From assembly GCA_021820065.1 (NCBI GenBank), contig JAKAEE010000017.1, positions 1 through 54,590 of the forward strand: 54,590 bases of DNA, read 5' to 3'. Below the pieces are notes generated by a model that was given only the letters and a program-made list of their open reading frames with translations, made no database searches and had not been told where the DNA came from. Below, in pieces: positions 45,634 to 54,590 of this stretch. The DNA comes from Bacteroidota bacterium (GTDB lineage Bacteria > Bacteroidota > Ignavibacteria > Ignavibacteriales > Melioribacteraceae). The first letter of the stretch is position 1. Every line of letters starts with the position of its first letter. Position numbers and translations under genes: made by a program.

Positions 45634-45898
45634 TTCATCTCCCACATAATTTACTTACTAAACAATTTTTATTAGGAAGGAAGTTTCTTTTCAGTCCACC
45701 GTATTAAACTCTTGTTTAAGATAAAAAGAAGGACTTTGGAATTCCACACACTTCAAAACAGAAATGCGCCTAATTGTTTTTATTAAATGCTTGAAAGTCT
45801 TTCTCATCAATATGTCCATTGAACGTAAGAAATAACCGCTCGCAAAAAATATTTAGACGAAAACCACATTATTCCTAAAATAATACGCGAATAACCGC

Positions 45899-46366
<468 letters not shown>

Positions 46367-46398
46367 CTTTTAAAAGAAAACAAAGGAGAAAAATATAC

Positions 46399-47100
46399 AT
46401 GAGAAAAAGTACTTTACTGCTCGCGGCAATCGTTCTAACCAGTTTTAGTTCGTATGCACAATTGAAATTTGGTGCGGACGTTTACAGCAGATATAATTGG
46501 AGAGGTTTAGACATCGGAGACGCCCCGGCATTCCAGCCAAGTTTATCCTACACAATCGGTGGGTTTACGGTTGGTGCATGGGGTTCTTACGCTTTTCCAA
46601 CTGCCGCCCCAACATATTCAGAAAATGATTTCTATGCTTCATATACGTACTCAACCGAAAAGTCGGGAAGTTTTTCCGCGCTGTACACAGACTACTATAT
46701 TCCCTCGGCAGGTATTCCTTTCGGTTTCTATAAACCGACATCAAGCAGTCCTTCTGCTCACACTTTGGAAGGCGGGGTAAGTTACTCGGGTCCCACTACT
46801 TTTCCCGTATCGCTTTCATTCTATACAAACTTATCGAACGATCCGGATAATTCATCTTACATTCAAGCAAGCTATCCATTCAGTGTAAGCGATGCAACTA
46901 TTTCTCTAACCGCCGGTTTTGTTCCGTCTAAAAGCGCTTATTATGGAACAACAAAAGGAAATATTATTAATCTCGGCATTACTGCAACAAAAGCTATTGC
47001 TGTAACCGATAAATTTTCGCTCCCTATTACTGTATCATATATCGGCAATCCGTCTGTTGACAAAACTTATCTAGTCTTCGGCATCAGCTTCACGTTCTAA
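46399..47100 (+). CDS. Outer-membrane beta-barrel protein (TorF-like porin)
   Basis: A 233-residue protein with a signal peptide (LLLAAIVLTSFSSYAQ) and alternating hydrophobic/polar strands rich in Tyr and Ser (FGADVYSRYNWRGLDIGD, SGSFSALYTDYYIP, LEGGVSYSG). It ends in Phe (FGISFTF), the C-terminal signal for barrel insertion. The YSRYNWRGLD opening resembles TorF/Gcw_chp-type porins. Its place between glnB and amtB suggests a role in uptake of a nitrogen source, an inference from position only. AAAGGAG precedes the ATG. Confidence 0.82.
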   Translation: MRKSTLLLAAIVLTSFSSYAQLKFGADVYSRYNWRGLDIGDAPAFQPSLSYTIGGFTVGAWGSYAFPTAAPTYSENDFYASYTYSTEKSGSFSALYTDYYIPSAGIPFGFYKPTSSSPSAHTLEGGVSYSGPTTFPVSLSFYTNLSNDPDNSSYIQASYPFSVSDATISLTAGFVPSKSAYYGTTKGNIINLGITATKAIAVTDKFSLPITVSYIGNPSVDKTYLVFGISFTF

Positions 47101-47248
47101 CTCAACAAAAAAAATCAATCGAAACCGGAAAAAGAAAAAATGAAATTCCTAATCGTATATAATAACATGTGGAAAACTTCTCGTATCACATATCCAAAAC
47201 AGAATTGATCTTACCGGTTTTACATTAACAATAAATTGGAGAAAAATT

Positions 47249-48778
47249 ATGAAGGTAACTCATACAATTTTAATTGCGATGGTCTTCTTTGTCACAATGA
47301 TTTCGATTGTTCCAACTACCGTTCATGCCCAGGTAGATCCGTCAGGAACAAAAACCGGAACCATCAAAGATGTACCCGCAGCAAAACCGGGCAATCCAAC
47401 TTTATCGGAAATTGCTGATGCGGTCGGGCATAATAAAATCGCGACCAACATCGTGTGGACATTGATCACCGGGTTTTTGGTAATGTTCATGCAGGCTGGA
47501 TTTGCAATGGTTGAAACCGGATTCACGCGGGCCAAGAACGTTGCACATACAATGGGAATGAATTTTCTAGTATACGCTCTTGGCGTAATCGGTTTTTACA
47601 TTTGCGGTTTTGCGATTATGTTTGGCGGGGTTGGCAGTGTTGCTGCGTTAGGCGGAACTCCCGGATTGACAAACGAGTTTGCAATTGCCATCGCCGGAAA
47701 AACTTTTGGATTATTTGGAACCAACGGATTTTTCCTTGGGGGTTCCGTCTATGATGTTGGTGTGTTCACATTATTCTTATTCCAGATGGTATTCATGGAT
47801 ACAACCGCAACAATTCCAACAGGAGCTATGGCAGAAAGATGGAAGTTCACTGCATTCATGCTTTATGCATTTTTCATTTCAATGATTGTATATCCGTTGT
47901 TCGGAAATTGGGTTTGGGGTGGCGGCTGGTTGGCTGCATTGGGAACAAATTTTGGTTTGGGTCATGGACATGTTGACTTCGCCGGTTCGTCTGTTGTTCA
48001 CATGGTTGGCGGTGTTGCCGCATTAGCGGGGGCAATGGTTATTGGTCCGCGAATTGGAAAATACAACAAAGACGGTTCTTCAAACGCAATTCCCGGACAT
48101 AATTTACCAATGGCAATTATCGGAACATTTATTTTGGCTTTTGGCTGGTTCGGTTTCAATCCCGGCTCAACATTGGCGGGAACAGATTTGCGAATTAGTG
48201 TTGTCGCCACTAACACGATGATTGCTTCGGCATCCGGCGCATTGTTTGCAACTTTATATATGATGTGGAAATTCAAAAAACCGGACCCCAGTATGATGGC
48301 AAACGGAATGCTTGCCGGATTAGTTGCAATTACAGCACCGTGTGCATTCGTTAATTCAATTTCAGCATTTGGTATTGGAGCCGTTGCCGGTGTTTTAGTT
48401 GTTGTAGCGGTTTTCTTCATCGATCAAAAATTAAAAATTGACGATCCCGTCGGTGCAATCGCAGTTCATGGCGTTAACGGTGCCTGGGGCGTTCTATCGC
48501 TTGGTTTGTTTGCGGACGGAACCTACGGCGACGGATGGAACGGTGTTAGCGGTACAGTAAAAGGATTGTTCTTTGGCGATCCTTCACAGTTCGTTGCTCA
48601 ATTGATCGGTACAGTTACATGTATTGTATTTGTATTTGCCGCAATGTATGGCTTTTTCAAGTTACAGGATAAGATTTGGGGAATCCGCGTTGATGCAAAA
48701 GATGAAGTTGCGGGTCTTGATATGCCGGAGATGGGTGTTCACGGTTATGAAACTGACGCACCGGCACATAGTTTATAA
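47249..48778 (+). CDS. amtB: Ammonium transporter
   Basis: An 11-helix Amt/Rh family channel with a cleaved signal peptide. Conserved points include FAMVETGFTRAKNVAHT early, DFAGSSVVHMVGG (Asp160/His168 equivalents, E. coli numbering) and AVHGVNGAWG (His318 equivalent). It carries an extra about 60 residues at the N-terminus (with KTGTIKDVPAAKPGNPTLSE). It sits 148 bases after the porin gene with GGAG before the ATG. It should be controlled by the PII protein encoded upstream. Confidence 0.96.
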   Translation: MKVTHTILIAMVFFVTMISIVPTTVHAQVDPSGTKTGTIKDVPAAKPGNPTLSEIADAVGHNKIATNIVWTLITGFLVMFMQAGFAMVETGFTRAKNVAHTMGMNFLVYALGVIGFYICGFAIMFGGVGSVAALGGTPGLTNEFAIAIAGKTFGLFGTNGFFLGGSVYDVGVFTLFLFQMVFMDTTATIPTGAMAERWKFTAFMLYAFFISMIVYPLFGNWVWGGGWLAALGTNFGLGHGHVDFAGSSVVHMVGGVAALAGAMVIGPRIGKYNKDGSSNAIPGHNLPMAIIGTFILAFGWFGFNPGSTLAGTDLRISVVATNTMIASASGALFATLYMMWKFKKPDPSMMANGMLAGLVAITAPCAFVNSISAFGIGAVAGVLVVVAVFFIDQKLKIDDPVGAIAVHGVNGAWGVLSLGLFADGTYGDGWNGVSGTVKGLFFGDPSQFVAQLIGTVTCIVFVFAAMYGFFKLQDKIWGIRVDAKDEVAGLDMPEMGVHGYETDAPAHSL

Positions 48779-48800
48779 ACATTTTGTTTTTTGAAAAAAA

Positions 48801-48859
48801 TAATCCCGGTTCATATGATGCTTGTCCCTCTTCTTTGAAAGAGGGGCAAGGCGGGATTA
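48801..48859. repeat. Nested palindromic (REP-like) element downstream of amtB
   Basis: Inner arms CTTGTCCCTCTT (48821-48832) and AAGAGGGGCAAG (48839-48850) pair over 12 bp with one wobble and a 6-base loop. Outer arms TAATCCCG (48801-48808) and CGGGATTA (48852-48859) pair perfectly. No T-run follows. It looks like a dispersed repeat but may also end amtB transcription. The remaining gap to 48989 shows nothing else. Confidence 0.55.
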
Positions 48860-48989
48860 AAGGTTTCCACTTATTAATAATCTTAGTTGCAAATTTTGAG
48901 TTATGTTTTTGTCGAAAAGATATTCGCATTGTCTCGTTTCGCAAAAGTCAATCAACTTGCTTGTATTTCCTAACTAATCGCAGCAATTA

Positions 48990-49105
48990 TTATTCGGCTT
49001 TATAAAGAATCTTTCCACCCACAATTGTATAAAGTACTTTTGTGTTTGGAATTTGATCATCGGAACACGTTAACAAATCATTTGACAGCACAACCATATT
49101 CCCAA
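48990..49105. repeat. Direct repeat (amidohydrolase 3' end), copy 1
   Basis: About 115 bases match 54277-54392 at a constant offset of 5287, with roughly five mismatches and no gaps. The pair brackets the T9SS and two-component block. Confidence 0.85.
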
Positions 49106-49192
49106 TAACCACCCACATTAAAACAAACCCTACGAACCAACTGAGCAGAGTTGTTTGTGTTAAAGAAAATTTCTTCGAGATAATTAAAATGG
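48990..49192 (-). pseudogene. Truncated amidohydrolase tail fused to a hydrophobic segment
   Basis: The minus strand encodes VVLSNDLLTCSDDQIPNTKV, then LYTIVGGKILYKAE plus stop, almost identical to the end of the amidohydrolase at 54277. DNA identity stops near 49105, then the same frame continues into a hydrophobic stretch (LLSWFVGFVLMWVVIGN) unrelated to the amidohydrolase. No start or upstream part is present, and the frame runs into the end of the T9SS cargo gene. I read it as a recombination scar. Confidence 0.6.
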
Positions 49193-50446
49193 CTATTTCA
49201 TCAAAATCATTTTCTTGCTTTGAACAAAACCATACGTTTGTAGAGTATAAAAATACACCCCGCTCGAAAGGTTTGAAGCATTGAAATCAACCGAGTGATT
49301 TCCGGATCCCATGTATCCGTTTACCAGTTCTGCAACTTCTTCTCCAAGTGTGTTGAACACTTTCAACGTTACATTTGAACTTTGGGGAAGTGAGAAAGAA
49401 ATTTTTGTAGTTGGGTTAAATGGGTTGGGATAGTTTTGGCTCAATGAAAAATTCTGTGGAAGGGTTGTTTCGTTATTTTCAACTGCGGTCGAGGGCTGAA
49501 TTGGGTATCTATAAACACTAGCGGAGTTGGAATTGTAAAAATAAAGATACTGTGGTGTTGCTGCTAGAAAATCATTTAGAGAACTTGCAAGAGTGGTGGG
49601 GAAATTGTTTCCTACTTCACTCCAGCTATTTCCGCTATTTTCCGACATGAAAACCTTTCCCGCCCGTAAAATGATGTCGCTGTAGTATGTAAATATTTTG
49701 TTTCCAACTGAGACTGTACTTCGTGTGCTTGCGGTTACCCCAATGCCGCTGGGAAATCCCGAAGTTATGCTTGCCCAGCCGGTATCTGCAACAAACTTAT
49801 ACATCCCGTATGTTGAACCGTAAATCTCTCCATTAACAGTATGGACTGACCCTATATTTATTTTTGGATTTTTTAACGTCCAGTTGGCACCGCTGTCAGT
49901 AGAAATGAAAGAGCCAAGATTCACTGCGCAGAAGACCATTTTGTTTCCGCTTGCGGCAAAATCAAAACCCAAAACTTGTGCTTGTGTATAATTTATATTT
50001 ATTTGATTCCAGCTGCTTCCGTTATTTTCTGATTTGAATACAGCGTTTCTGTTAGAGAGGGCATATAGGGTGTTTCCGTCGGAGACCAGACTTAGTACTG
50101 CCCCTCCCGAAAATGAAATTACTGATTTACTACTCCACGTCACACCATCGTCTGATGACGAATATATTCCGTTGATTCCGACAATTGCAAAAACCTCATT
50201 GCCGTGTCCGTGTACAGAGTAAACTTTATCGGGAAATTTATCTGCAATATTTGTCCATGTGCTACCGTTATCGGTTGAACGGTATACATATTGCCGTCCC
50301 TGATAACCGTATAAAAATACAGTAGAGCCGTGTACTGCCATTGCCCCCACGCCGACATTATAATCGGCTACCTTTTCCCACTGTGCATATGCACTGGCAG
50401 CGTAAGTAAATAATAAAAATAATAGTACTAAATTTATTTTTTTCAT
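49193..50446 (-). CDS. T9SS-sorted BNR/beta-propeller-like cargo protein
   Basis: A signal peptide (LVLLFLLFTYAASAYAQ) precedes about 300 residues of repeated blades of the BNR/sialidase-like type: YRSTDNGSTWTNI, YSSSDDGVTWSS, FKSENNGSSWNQI, ISTDSGANWTLK, MSENSGNSWSEV. The C-terminal 85 residues are the T9SS type A sorting domain (SQNYPNPFNPTTKISFSLP, then SSGVYFYTLQT, ending KKMILMK). It should be secreted and attached to the surface or released. T9SS machinery is not in the window. A similar sorted gene lies 9 bases upstream. Confidence 0.88.
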   Translation of the reverse strand: MKKINLVLLFLLFTYAASAYAQWEKVADYNVGVGAMAVHGSTVFLYGYQGRQYVYRSTDNGSTWTNIADKFPDKVYSVHGHGNEVFAIVGINGIYSSSDDGVTWSSKSVISFSGGAVLSLVSDGNTLYALSNRNAVFKSENNGSSWNQININYTQAQVLGFDFAASGNKMVFCAVNLGSFISTDSGANWTLKNPKINIGSVHTVNGEIYGSTYGMYKFVADTGWASITSGFPSGIGVTASTRSTVSVGNKIFTYYSDIILRAGKVFMSENSGNSWSEVGNNFPTTLASSLNDFLAATPQYLYFYNSNSASVYRYPIQPSTAVENNETTLPQNFSLSQNYPNPFNPTTKISFSLPQSSNVTLKVFNTLGEEVAELVNGYMGSGNHSVDFNASNLSSGVYFYTLQTYGFVQSKKMILMK

Positions 50447-50455
50447 TGTTTCTCC

Positions 50456-51550
50456 TTACTTGATCAAAATCATTTTTTTCATTTGAAGAAATGTGCCCGC
50501 AGATATTTTGTATAGATAAATTCCGCTTGATAAATCCGCAGAGTTAAAATCAACATCATAAGTGCCTGCATTCATTTGTTGATTTAATAGATGGGCCACT
50601 GCTCTTCCCGTTATTTCGTAAACACTTAGATTCACAAAAGAAGATTGCGGAAGCGAGAATGAAATTTTTGTGCTTGGATTAAAGGGGTTGGGATAATTTT
50701 GAGATAAAGAATAATCTGATGGAATTTCATTTATCCTCTCAACACTTGTTGGATTGCTGACCCCATTACCGCTGGTCCAGTTTATGGCTATTATTTCAAC
50801 GGCACCTGAGATAGCGTTTTGATCTTTTATTGTTATTGATACCGTCTCGCCCGTCTTTGTTATAATATGATATATCACAGTTGTAGAAGTGTTTTGATCC
50901 CATGTTAATGTTGACACTTCTTTTATCCTCAAGGCATCAAGCACCTTTCCATCTGGCATTGTAACTTTTCCATATGCGTCTGATGTGTAAGCGACCGAAA
51001 GATTTTGAACGATTGTTGTTGTTTGGTTGCCGAGTATTGGAACGGTAATCGTTGTTGCTACGGTTTGTGTGCCGCTATAATTCCAGCTATTGTTATAATT
51101 CAACGGTAGATTATAATGTGTCTTCTTTGGCGAGAATGTAATTTTTCCAACTGAATTAAAACCTTGAGGAGTTGTCACTGTGCCGGTACCATCTGTATAA
51201 TAATCTGGTCCAACAGAATTGTAAACCCATGTTTTAGAAAATACACCGGCGAAGGTTCCTTCATAATACGAAGCATACTGCGCATTTGGAAAATCCGCCG
51301 CATATGGGGATGATGCTTTATCCTTACTTTCAGTTACAAACTGAGCTTCCGAAACTAAGCCGCTAAAATTCCAACTCGTCGCTCCTGGCGCGCCTATATT
51401 TGCAGTCTTAACAGAAAAATTTGCAAATGTTGTTATTTTATTTCCTATTACCAGATGAGCTTGAAGATCTGAGGCGGTAACGGTTATTTGTGCGTTAACT
51501 TTATATCCGAACAAAAGAGTAATTGCTGTAAGCAGTATAAGTTGCTTCAT
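50456..51550 (-). CDS. T9SS-sorted exported protein
   Basis: After a signal peptide (LILLTAITLLFGYKVNAQ) the protein is beta-rich with no family I can name. The middle has repeated Thr/Val strands (VATTITVPILGNQTTTIVQNL). The C-terminus is a T9SS sorting domain (SQNYPNPFNPSTKISFSLP, then SSGIYLYKISA, ending KKMILIK) closely similar to that of the downstream neighbour. The two genes are separated by 9 bases and form an operon. Confidence 0.83.
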   Translation of the reverse strand: MKQLILLTAITLLFGYKVNAQITVTASDLQAHLVIGNKITTFANFSVKTANIGAPGATSWNFSGLVSEAQFVTESKDKASSPYAADFPNAQYASYYEGTFAGVFSKTWVYNSVGPDYYTDGTGTVTTPQGFNSVGKITFSPKKTHYNLPLNYNNSWNYSGTQTVATTITVPILGNQTTTIVQNLSVAYTSDAYGKVTMPDGKVLDALRIKEVSTLTWDQNTSTTVIYHIITKTGETVSITIKDQNAISGAVEIIAINWTSGNGVSNPTSVERINEIPSDYSLSQNYPNPFNPSTKISFSLPQSSFVNLSVYEITGRAVAHLLNQQMNAGTYDVDFNSADLSSGIYLYKISAGTFLQMKKMILIK

Positions 51551-51686
51551 TTATACCTCCGGTTTTTTAATAATTTCTTGTCGAGAGTAATATCAATATT
51601 TTTTATTCTGCTGCCTTTGAACATCTAATAATTTTTTAGATTTAAGAAATTTCAAAAAAAATATAATTGGATATCGTGCCCGCTTC

Positions 51687-51706
51687 AATACGGCAGATGC
51701 CGTATT
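51687..51706. promoter_or_regulatory. Perfect palindrome upstream of the T9SS cargo operon
   Basis: AATACGGCAGATGCCGTATT (8-bp arms, 4-base loop) lies in the 187-base gap between the response regulator gene and the cargo operon. The T-run is on the plus side, where no gene ends, so an operator or leader hairpin is more likely than a terminator. A related half, AATACGTCAAATGC, occurs at 52447. Confidence 0.45.
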
Positions 51707-51737
51707 TTATTTCCGGGAGAACTTTTTGTGATGTGAA

Positions 51738-52391
51738 TTAGATAATTTTATGCTTGAGGGCTTTTTGAACTGCTTGAACTTTGTTGTGGACTTCTAACTT
51801 TTTATAAATGTTTTCAATATGCTTTCTAACAGTTGCCGGTGAGATAAATAGTAGTTCGGCTATCTTTACGTAATCTTGTCCCTTGCTCAGGTGCTCTAAC
51901 ACTTCTGTTTCCCTTTGAGAAAGAGAGAAATTATTTTCATCGTTTGCAGCAGCGGTCATTTCAGGTTTTCGTAACAGATTCAATGTTTTTGCTGCTATTA
52001 CCGGAGACATCGGCGCGCCGCCGTTGATTATCATTTCGATGCTCTCAAATATTTTATCGGGTGATTCATCTTTTAATAAATATCCGTTAGCACCGGCTTG
52101 TATTGAGCTAAATATTTTTTCTTCATCGTCGAAAACCGTTAGCATAATTACTTTTATCCTGGAATATCTATTTCTAATGATCTCGGTTGCTTCAATGCCG
52201 TTCAACTCCGGCATTTCGATGTCCATCAGAATCACATCAACGTCGTTTCTCTTTCCCAATTTTTCAATCAGGTCGTTTCCGTTCTTTGCGTGAAATGTAA
52301 ATTCAATTCGATCGGCAAATAATTCTAATTTTTCTTTAATCGTTTGAGCAAGCAGAATATTATCTTCCGCTAAAGCAATTCTTATTTTCAT
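51738..52391 (-). CDS. NarL/LuxR-type response regulator
   Basis: The receiver domain has acidic residues at E9-D10 and the phosphoacceptor D57 (VILMDIEMPE), with T84 and K106 (GYLLKDESP). The C-terminal LuxR helix-turn-helix is LSQRETEVLEHLSKGQDYVKIAELLFISPATVRKHIENIYKKL. Length 217 is typical. The TPR kinase lies 70 bases upstream on the same strand and is its partner. Confidence 0.95.
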   Translation of the reverse strand: MKIRIALAEDNILLAQTIKEKLELFADRIEFTFHAKNGNDLIEKLGKRNDVDVILMDIEMPELNGIEATEIIRNRYSRIKVIMLTVFDDEEKIFSSIQAGANGYLLKDESPDKIFESIEMIINGGAPMSPVIAAKTLNLLRKPEMTAAANDENNFSLSQRETEVLEHLSKGQDYVKIAELLFISPATVRKHIENIYKKLEVHNKVQAVQKALKHKII

Positions 52392-52461
52392 TTATAGTTT
52401 TCAATAGTTAAAACATTAAAAAATATACCGCTTGCCGACTCGGAACAATACGTCAAATGCA

Positions 52462-54219
52462 CTAATTTGTATTAAACATGCATTCGATAGTGGTTCCATC
52501 ATTGCCGCTTTCTATTTGAAATTTCCCAAACGCTTCTTCACAACGGGACTTCATGTTATTAAGTCCGCTCCTCTCATTCAGTTTATTTACATCGAACCCT
52601 TTTCCATTATCATGTATTGTCATAATAATTCTCTCTTCTACCGAACTAAATTCAATGTTAATTTCCGTTGCTGAAGCATGTTTCAATGCATTCTGTATCG
52701 CTTCTTGAATAATCCGATAAATATTGAGCAGCTGCGTCGACGAAAGTTTACACGGCTTATCAATTTTATTTGCAAGAGCTACTTTGGGAACAACCAAATC
52801 TATGTTTAGTTTCAAGATCAGTTCATTTATCCTGTAAATTAATTGATTAAGGTCTGCATCCTCATGTTTAATCGCCCAAATGGTATTGCGGAGGTCTCCC
52901 AAAGTTTCTCTGCTGAACCGCCCGAGACGTTTAAGTTTTTCAACCTGTTGACTGTTCTTTTCTTGAAATGCAATATTGTCAAGCGTACTTATAACGAACG
53001 TCAACTGTGACCCGATATTGTCGTGGAGTTCTCTGGAAAGTCTGAGCTTCTCGTCTCCCAATTTTTTTTCCATTTCGGCTTTGTTCAACTGATTCTTCAG
53101 CTCAAGTTCTTTTTTCTCTCTCTTGTTTTTCAATTTTTGATTTCTATAGTACCAGGCAGAGACAACAACCAGTAGCAGTCCGGTAGCTATTAGCAAATAA
53201 ACAATGAGACTTTTTTGTTTAAGCAGTAAAGCGTTTTCTGTAATAATTTTGTCTTTGTTCGCCGTTTCATAATCAATTTCCAGTTGAGCAATTATAGCGC
53301 CGGTTTCCAAATTGTTTACGCTGTCTTTGTAAACCTCATAATTTTCAAAATTAGCGAGTGCTTTCAGATAATCTTTTTTCTTTTTGTAAAGTTCGGTTAG
53401 ATTACGGTAGCTTTCCTGTATAAGAAACTTGTAACCAAGCTTTCTCGAAAGCTCGAGACACTTTTCATAACTTATTATTGCCGAATCCAAATCTCCGCGT
53501 TGCGAATAAAGGTCGCCATAGAGTATATAATTTTCCGATCTGCCGAATTCACCGGATTCATTTTTTCTATAATCATCGGACAGCTTTAAATAACGAAGTG
53601 CTTCATTATATTTTTTCTGTACGATTTTTATACCGGCAATATTATTAAGACTGTAGGGAATCGCTATCGGATCGGATAATTTTCTCTTGATCTTCAAAGC
53701 TTTGGTGTAAAAGAACATTGCACTGTCCAAATCATTCTGCATTTCTTTTAGAACGCCGTAATTGTCATACAGTTTACTTCTATCGAGCAGTTTGAGGTTT
53801 TCTGCTTCGGCGATATAGATAGCTTTCCTCATATAGAATACAGCTTTGTTCATGTCTCTTCGTTTCAACTGATAGCCGTATTCACCGTATGTTTCCGCCA
53901 ACATGTGAAAGTTTTTTTTGTTTTCATAGATGCCGATTGCGCTCAAATAGTTTTCCGTTGATTTATCATATTTCCCGCGTAAGTAATAAGCCAGCCCTAA
54001 GTTGGTTAGAGATTTTGCCTCTCCGTCAGAATATTTTATCCGGCGGGCAAGTTCTAAATTCTCACTAAAAATTTTTATCGATTGGCGTGTATTAGAAACT
54101 ATGTATTGATAAGGAATCGTATTAACAGAATCAACTTTGCTTTTTAAATCCTGCCCATGGCTGATTCCAAACCAAAAAAGAAGAATAGCAATAAAAAAAA
54201 CCGCTTTTTGTATTTTCAT
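52462..54219 (-). CDS. TPR-domain sensor histidine kinase (HisKA_3 type)
   Basis: Signal peptide, then about 280 residues of TPR units (residues 35-310), one membrane helix (337-357), a coiled linker, and a HisKA_3 domain with H399 in SRELHDNIGSQLTF. The HATPase domain has the N box EAIQNALKHA and the G box HDNGKGFDV, SGLNNMKSRC. The TPR region faces the periplasm and probably senses a ligand or partner protein. The cognate LuxR regulator follows. A small dyad (TCAGTA, 11 bases, TACTGA, 54248-54270) lies just upstream. Confidence 0.94.
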   Translation of the reverse strand: MKIQKAVFFIAILLFWFGISHGQDLKSKVDSVNTIPYQYIVSNTRQSIKIFSENLELARRIKYSDGEAKSLTNLGLAYYLRGKYDKSTENYLSAIGIYENKKNFHMLAETYGEYGYQLKRRDMNKAVFYMRKAIYIAEAENLKLLDRSKLYDNYGVLKEMQNDLDSAMFFYTKALKIKRKLSDPIAIPYSLNNIAGIKIVQKKYNEALRYLKLSDDYRKNESGEFGRSENYILYGDLYSQRGDLDSAIISYEKCLELSRKLGYKFLIQESYRNLTELYKKKKDYLKALANFENYEVYKDSVNNLETGAIIAQLEIDYETANKDKIITENALLLKQKSLIVYLLIATGLLLVVVSAWYYRNQKLKNKREKKELELKNQLNKAEMEKKLGDEKLRLSRELHDNIGSQLTFVISTLDNIAFQEKNSQQVEKLKRLGRFSRETLGDLRNTIWAIKHEDADLNQLIYRINELILKLNIDLVVPKVALANKIDKPCKLSSTQLLNIYRIIQEAIQNALKHASATEINIEFSSVEERIIMTIHDNGKGFDVNKLNERSGLNNMKSRCEEAFGKFQIESGNDGTTIECMFNTN

Positions 54220-54276
54220 TTTATTATGCGGGCAAAAATTTTAATTATCAGTACTAACTGGTAATACTGAAGACTT

Positions 54277-54392
54277 TTATTCAGATTTATAAAGAATCTT
54301 TCCACCCACAATTGTATAAAGTACTTTTGTGTTTGGAATTTGATCGTCGGAACACGTTAACAAATCATTTGACAGCACAACCAGATCCCCAA
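54277..54392. repeat. Direct repeat (amidohydrolase 3' end), copy 2
   Basis: This is the copy in the intact amidohydrolase gene. It matches 48990-49105 at a constant offset of 5287 with no gaps. Confidence 0.85.
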
Positions 54393-54590
54393 GCTTTCCA
54401 ACTTTGATTGACCCGATTATGTTTTCCTCAAACGATGCGTAAGCGCCGTTAATTGTGTACGATTTAAGCGCTTCCATACGCGACATTTTCTGTTGAGGAT
54501 AAAAAGTTGAACCGTCTGCGAGCTTTCGTGTGACCGAAGCGTAAAAACATTTTATCGGATCGACATCTTCCACGGGTGCATCTGTGCCGT
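54277..54590 (-). CDS. Amidohydrolase family protein, C-terminal part (runs off right edge)
   Basis: The frame is open from the window edge and ends at 54277. GTDAPVEDVDPIKCFYASVT, then MSRMEALKSYTINGAYASFEE, then GSIKVGKLGDLVVLSNDLL are typical of the last 100 residues of YtcJ-like metal-dependent amidohydrolases. The catalytic half lies outside the window. Its final 115 bases are duplicated at 48990-49105. Confidence 0.88.
   Translation of the reverse strand, partial: GTDAPVEDVDPIKCFYASVTRKLADGSTFYPQQKMSRMEALKSYTINGAYASFEENIIGSIKVGKLGDLVVLSNDLLTCSDDQIPNTKVLYTIVGGKILYKSE

Noticed and set aside
51687..51706. Reading the palindrome as a terminator of the response regulator gene
   Set aside because: On the minus strand the hairpin is followed by GAAGCGGG, not a T-run.

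Overview
This 54.6 kb window looks like a bacterial chromosome segment from the Ignavibacteria or a close relative in the Bacteroidota/Chlorobi group. The lineage call is an inference. It rests on two secreted proteins that end in a type IX secretion (T9SS) sorting domain with the NYPNPFNP signature, on the TPR histidine kinase/LuxR regulator pair, on DUF2911 and DoxX family proteins, and on a generally AT-rich, densely packed gene layout. No rRNA, tRNA, CRISPR array or prophage was seen.

Layout. 1-9.1 kb: the start of an outer-membrane beta-barrel gene running off the left edge, a lipoprotein acid phosphatase, a cupin, an SDR-like protein, a secreted PreP-type M16 metalloprotease with a clear terminator, a small RHH/RelE toxin-antitoxin pair, and valS. 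9.1-11.4 kb: a restriction-modification pair (amino-methyltransferase plus NgoMIV-like endonuclease) flanked by two divergent copies of the valS 3' end, which marks it as an inserted island. 11.4-14.4 kb: TetR regulator, GAF-PP2C phosphatase and PLP-dependent dehydratase on one strand. 14.4-27 kb: lipid kinase, M64 peptidase, DUF4159/DUF4175 pair, blue-copper lipoprotein, DUF1697, TPR protein, esterase, REP-associated transposase, MOSC protein and class D beta-lactamase.

27.3-32.2 kb is the most interesting block. It is a minus-strand cluster encoding an ECF sigma factor, a small zinc-type anti-sigma factor, a Cys-Gly repeat precursor peptide, a DUF692/MNIO iron oxygenase, a DUF2063 partner and a DoxX protein. 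This matches the bufferin/Hvf class of modified copper-binding peptides. A candidate ECF promoter lies directly in front of the precursor gene, and the sigma gene itself is chained to a HAD phosphatase and an enoyl-CoA hydratase gene.

32.3-45.6 kb is mostly housekeeping: DUF1761, isoaspartyl peptidase, secreted C1 peptidase, uvrB, sufE, CDF metal exporter, dGTPase, a PAS histidine kinase with an NtrC-type regulator, ispH and a DUF2911 protein. 45.9-48.8 kb is a nitrogen module (PII, outer-membrane barrel, AmtB) behind a perfect sigma-70 consensus promoter. 48.8-54.6 kb holds a REP-like nested palindrome, a truncated amidohydrolase tail, two T9SS cargo proteins, a TPR kinase/LuxR regulator pair and the C-terminal part of an intact amidohydrolase gene running off the right edge. 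The two amidohydrolase tails form a direct repeat 5287 bp apart that brackets the T9SS and two-component block.
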